From Adineta steineri (Eukaryota > Rotifera > Eurotatoria > Adinetida > Adinetidae): a DNA stretch of 64,000 bases. The position numbers were made by a program, and so were the translations under genes. Every line of letters begins with the position of its first letter. Position 1 is the stretch's first letter. The notes under the pieces are model-generated. The model was given only the letters and a program-made list of their open reading frames with translations. It was not told the origin of the DNA and did no database searches. This document shows, piece by piece, positions 60,545 through 64,000 of this stretch. The DNA is taken from contig CAJNOI010000046.1 in assembly GCA_905250115.1 (NCBI GenBank), positions 235,587 through 299,586 of the forward strand, read 5' to 3'.

Positions 60545-63500
60545 TGTTAATAAGAAAATATTGACTTAAATAAAAAGATTGTTGCCGTTCGATATTCGTA
60601 TTATTTATCATACATCATTGTCATCATAAATATATAAAAATTGTTGAACAATAGACAAAGAAATGTTTTATTTTCCAAGAAAAATAATGATGACAATTGT
60701 ATGTCAAATTAAAATGTTTTAGTTAGAATTATTTATCTAAAATTTACTCACAGAAGGTCATATAAGATTTATTTTAATGAAGAACATGTTCTCTTGTTAT
60801 GAAACATATGCGAATAAATAAATTTATTTTGTGATGTTAAGCAATGAATGATAGATGATATTTCAACATAGATTTACATATGTCAGAAACAAGAATCATG
60901 CCGATGATCTTTATTCCACTCTCTCAAATAGATGACGTTTGAAAAAAAAGTAGACACCTTTTTCCTGTTTTTTTCATTTTTTTTTCTTCTTCTTATTCTG
61001 CTTCTCCCATCTGCTTTTATACTCATTCTATTGTATTCCTCGAAGTGGGACTTTAAGCAATGAATTTTCCTCTCTATGACCACATCAGACAAATTCTTCT
61101 AGTTAATAAGAACAATAAATGTGATTAACAGGAGACGAAGACTTTTTTATGTATATCTCAGACATACGAAGAGGCTAAAAGACAGGTCGTTGTTGAATCT
61201 TGATGTCACTTAAATTGTTGTCGAATTGTGGGTTTTTGAGGAGTACAAACTAGGTTCGTGTATCAAAGTTATCACGCGATGTTGACGTTCAACGATCTGT
61301 TATTATAATAACGTGCAAGACACAATTATAATTCATCGCAAGACAGATGCCACTGCTGCGTAATTACAAAGCTCAATAGAAAACAAAACTGTTTCGACTA
61401 ACAACAACTGAAAAAATATAGATGAACAAGACGAGAGAGAGAGAGGGAGAAAATTGTTGATTATGTTCTCATGAGATTCGTTTTCTAATCATCCAACAAA
61501 TAATCAAGCAAAAATAAACTAAAAGTGGATAAATATATGTTAATAAAAAAATTTATTCAACTAACCATCTAAATCGTTTATTGTATTTTATATGTTAACG
61601 AGGATTATTCAACATGCATAAACATGAAGATATAAACGTTGTTCTTATAATTTGTTTGTTTGAATACTAATAGACTGAACGGGATGAATAACTAGTTGAT
61701 GTATATTCATGAAAAGGAAAGTAAACGAATGAGTGTCTGTGTCTTTTCAGTCGCAATGCCATCATTGTTGACGTCGTTTGGTTTTCTAACATGCAATAAT
61801 AATAGGAACATACTAGAATAATATACTCTTTTATGCAATATTTGACTCTAGATGAAACAAAAAATGCGCGAAAGCTTATGTGAAACAATACGGGGGAAGA
61901 AGAAAAAAAACGGAAGAATCCTCTCTCAATCTTCTTTAATTACAAATATATGTCATGTATATTTTATGATCTCATATGCGTGACTTCTAATCAACAAGCA
62001 TCTTAATCATTTTTTACAAACAATTCTCTCTTTTGTGTGTACTTATACTTTGATCAATAAATATTCAACGAAGAAGAAGAAGAAGAACGTTTCACTGTAT
62101 AAGATAGAGAATAGTTAACAAAGATCAACGTACAAAACAAGCACTAAAAGAAAAAGACTTACTATAATGTTCATTAAAAACACTTATATTTGCACGCATA
62201 CTTAATTAACGATAAGTGTTATGCGATAATTATAACATGGGTTATCCTTTGTTCGTTTTTTACTCAAAACAGGAAATTGCTTTTAAGCTTATTTTAAAAA
62301 GATTTTTTACTACAATTGTTAGTATTTATTAAACTAAATCTATAACTACTAACAAATAAGAATCTCTATATATCATAGAAATAATAGTGTGTGGGTTTTA
62401 ATTTATTATAGTGTTATTTTCTTGATGTACCAAAAAACTGCATTTGAAGTACTTACTCTAGAAGAAGAAAAAAAGATGTAATTGATGTAAATGTATTACA
62501 AGAGGACTAAATAATTCTCTGGATAGTTTCAGATTGTAATGCATTAAATGTCTATAGTTTTCTCTATTTTTCATTGACAGACATAAAAAAAAAAAAGAAA
62601 ATCTATATGTGACAATGTGATAAAAGTTAGTATATGAATAGTCACGTCAGTCTATCATCGATCAACAACTATAGAAATAAAAAAAACTGACGCATTTTAC
62701 TATTAATAAGAATATTTACTAATTCTACTTAATCATTCTAAACATATGTCGAAATCTCTAGGAAATACAGAGCCAAAAAACTTAGAGAGTATGATTACAT
62801 CATTTTATATCTAGAAAAAAATATATACTACTTGACTTTCATTATTTTTTGCACCTTAAACAAAATATCTATTGTTTTGTTTTACTTATCATGAATCATT
62901 GTACATCCTTCTTTCTTTCGTTAATGTATTATTTACTTAAGCTTTCTCAAGTATTTTCTTTTCGTATAGACGAGAATAAATATATATATACGGAAATATT
63001 TCAATCGCAATTTCACTAATACTAATAATTATACAATAAAAAAAGGAAGAAGAAGACGAAGAAGAAAAAAAAGAAAACTAATAAAAGCAAACAATCAAAT
63101 TAACAAACACATATTCTTTCTTTTCTTAATAAACGGTAAAAAAAGAAAAATTTTCTTTTTAATAGCGTACTGTTTTTTTACATATGTTATTCATTCCGTT
63201 ACCATCCAATATATATATATTTTTTTTTCTTTTCTCTTTCTACTCATTTTCTCAATTGAGTCTCTAGTTTTGCTAGACTTGTCAATGACAATAGAACAAT
63301 AACAACAACAAGAAAGAAAGAGAAAATAATACTAGAAAGTAAAATATTATATTAACATCTCATATTGCGTGCTTATCACACCTCAAACATTATTTTGATC
63401 ATAATAATATAGGAAAACTGGCATATATCTAAAAGCGAAGACTAAAATGAATCTATATATGTGTATAGACGATTCTAGGTTAAAAAGTTTTTGAAAACTT

Positions 63501-64000
63501 ACAAACAAAGAAAAACCTGATAAATTCTTGTCTAGATTATTTCTTCATCTTCATCTTCACCGTCTTCTTTTTTTTTGAAAATAAATTACAACGGAAATTA
63601 TGTTGCTTGAGGTGCTAAAAAAATACTTACGTACATAGATTTATCAATGAAAATATAAAATGACATGAGAAGAAAAAGGTGGGTGGAAGGAAATAGAATT
63701 TCATCTAAATTTTACAATTAAATTCATTAAACATTCTTTATATTTCTATAAATTGCATGTCTTGATCTAACATTATATCTCATTCTTTTTCTTCACTCTT
63801 AATTTAGATTCTTTATTTTATTTTATCAAACAGAACAATTGATAAAAGAAGAAAGAGTTTATATATTGAATGCAAATTATATAATTGTTTGAGAGTCATG
63901 AACGGAAATTTTATTGAAATACGTGCAATAAGTTATGAATAATAGATTAATAATCTATTTTTATCTTTTCTTATAAGGAAAACTAAACAAAAACCTTGTG
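60545..64000. other. Gene-free right flank
   Basis: 3.5 kb of AT-rich DNA upstream of the membrane-protein gene. It contains GAAGAA/TTCTTC runs (62070-62087, 63047-63066) and no gene or RNA gene I can support. It may hold 5'UTR or upstream exons of that gene. Confidence 0.4.

Noticed and set aside
1..64000. CRISPR arrays, bacterial operons or insertion sequences
   Set aside because: No regularly spaced repeats with unique spacers, no IS-type transposase, and intron-rich eukaryotic genes throughout.

Overview
The window looks like nuclear DNA of a small invertebrate, most probably a bdelloid rotifer. It is very AT-rich. Genes are split by many short introns (about 45-65 bp, GT...TTTAG). The animal gene set includes axonemal dynein, cohesin, elongase and a GPCR. 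Two genes resemble bacterial or fungal families rarely seen in animals, and there are lineage-type B-box/propeller and kinesin-light-chain-like TPR genes. The species assignment is inference. Exon models below were built by hand from splice signals, reading-frame continuity and family similarity; every complete multi-exon model sums to a multiple of three.

Layout. 1-7.3 kb: an F-box-type gene running off the left edge (-), a CIBAR/FAM92 BAR protein (+), uroporphyrinogen-III synthase (+), a fungal-type aminopeptidase Y (-), and a CpG-rich ACGCGT repeat island that overlaps the peptidase N-terminus. 7.3-17.1 kb: three single-exon B-box/coiled-coil/propeller paralogues (+) around a 16-exon Rad21/Rec8 kleisin (+); the third paralogue has lost its zinc finger. 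17-22 kb: gene-poor DNA with decayed coding-like fragments and a 100-N gap. 22.3-32.3 kb: an ELOVL elongase (-), a DNTTIP1-like MiDAC subunit (-) with two intron-containing tRNA-Arg(CCT)-like units in one intron, a bacterial-type phosphatidylserine synthase (+), an RTP/3CxxC zinc protein (-), a hAT-type MITE with perfect 17-bp inverted ends and an 8-bp target duplication, and a TMEM272-like protein (-). 35.8-46.3 kb: glutathione synthetase (+), an APC amino-acid permease (-), a VARP-like VPS9 protein (+), dynein intermediate chain DNAI4 (-), then a 10-N gap and a 5'-truncated TPR gene (+). 46-64 kb: mostly noncoding, with one orphan GPCR (+), GC-rich inverted-repeat islands, and a long unrecognised single-pass membrane protein with a disordered tail (-).

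There is no operon-like functional cluster. The genes serve unrelated housekeeping roles: haem synthesis, glutathione, lipid synthesis, cilia, cohesion, endosomal traffic, transport. The points most worth following are the PssA-type enzyme, the aminopeptidase Y, the kleisin, the repeat-coded peptidase N-terminus, the hexamer-core MITE-like elements, and the nested tRNA pair.
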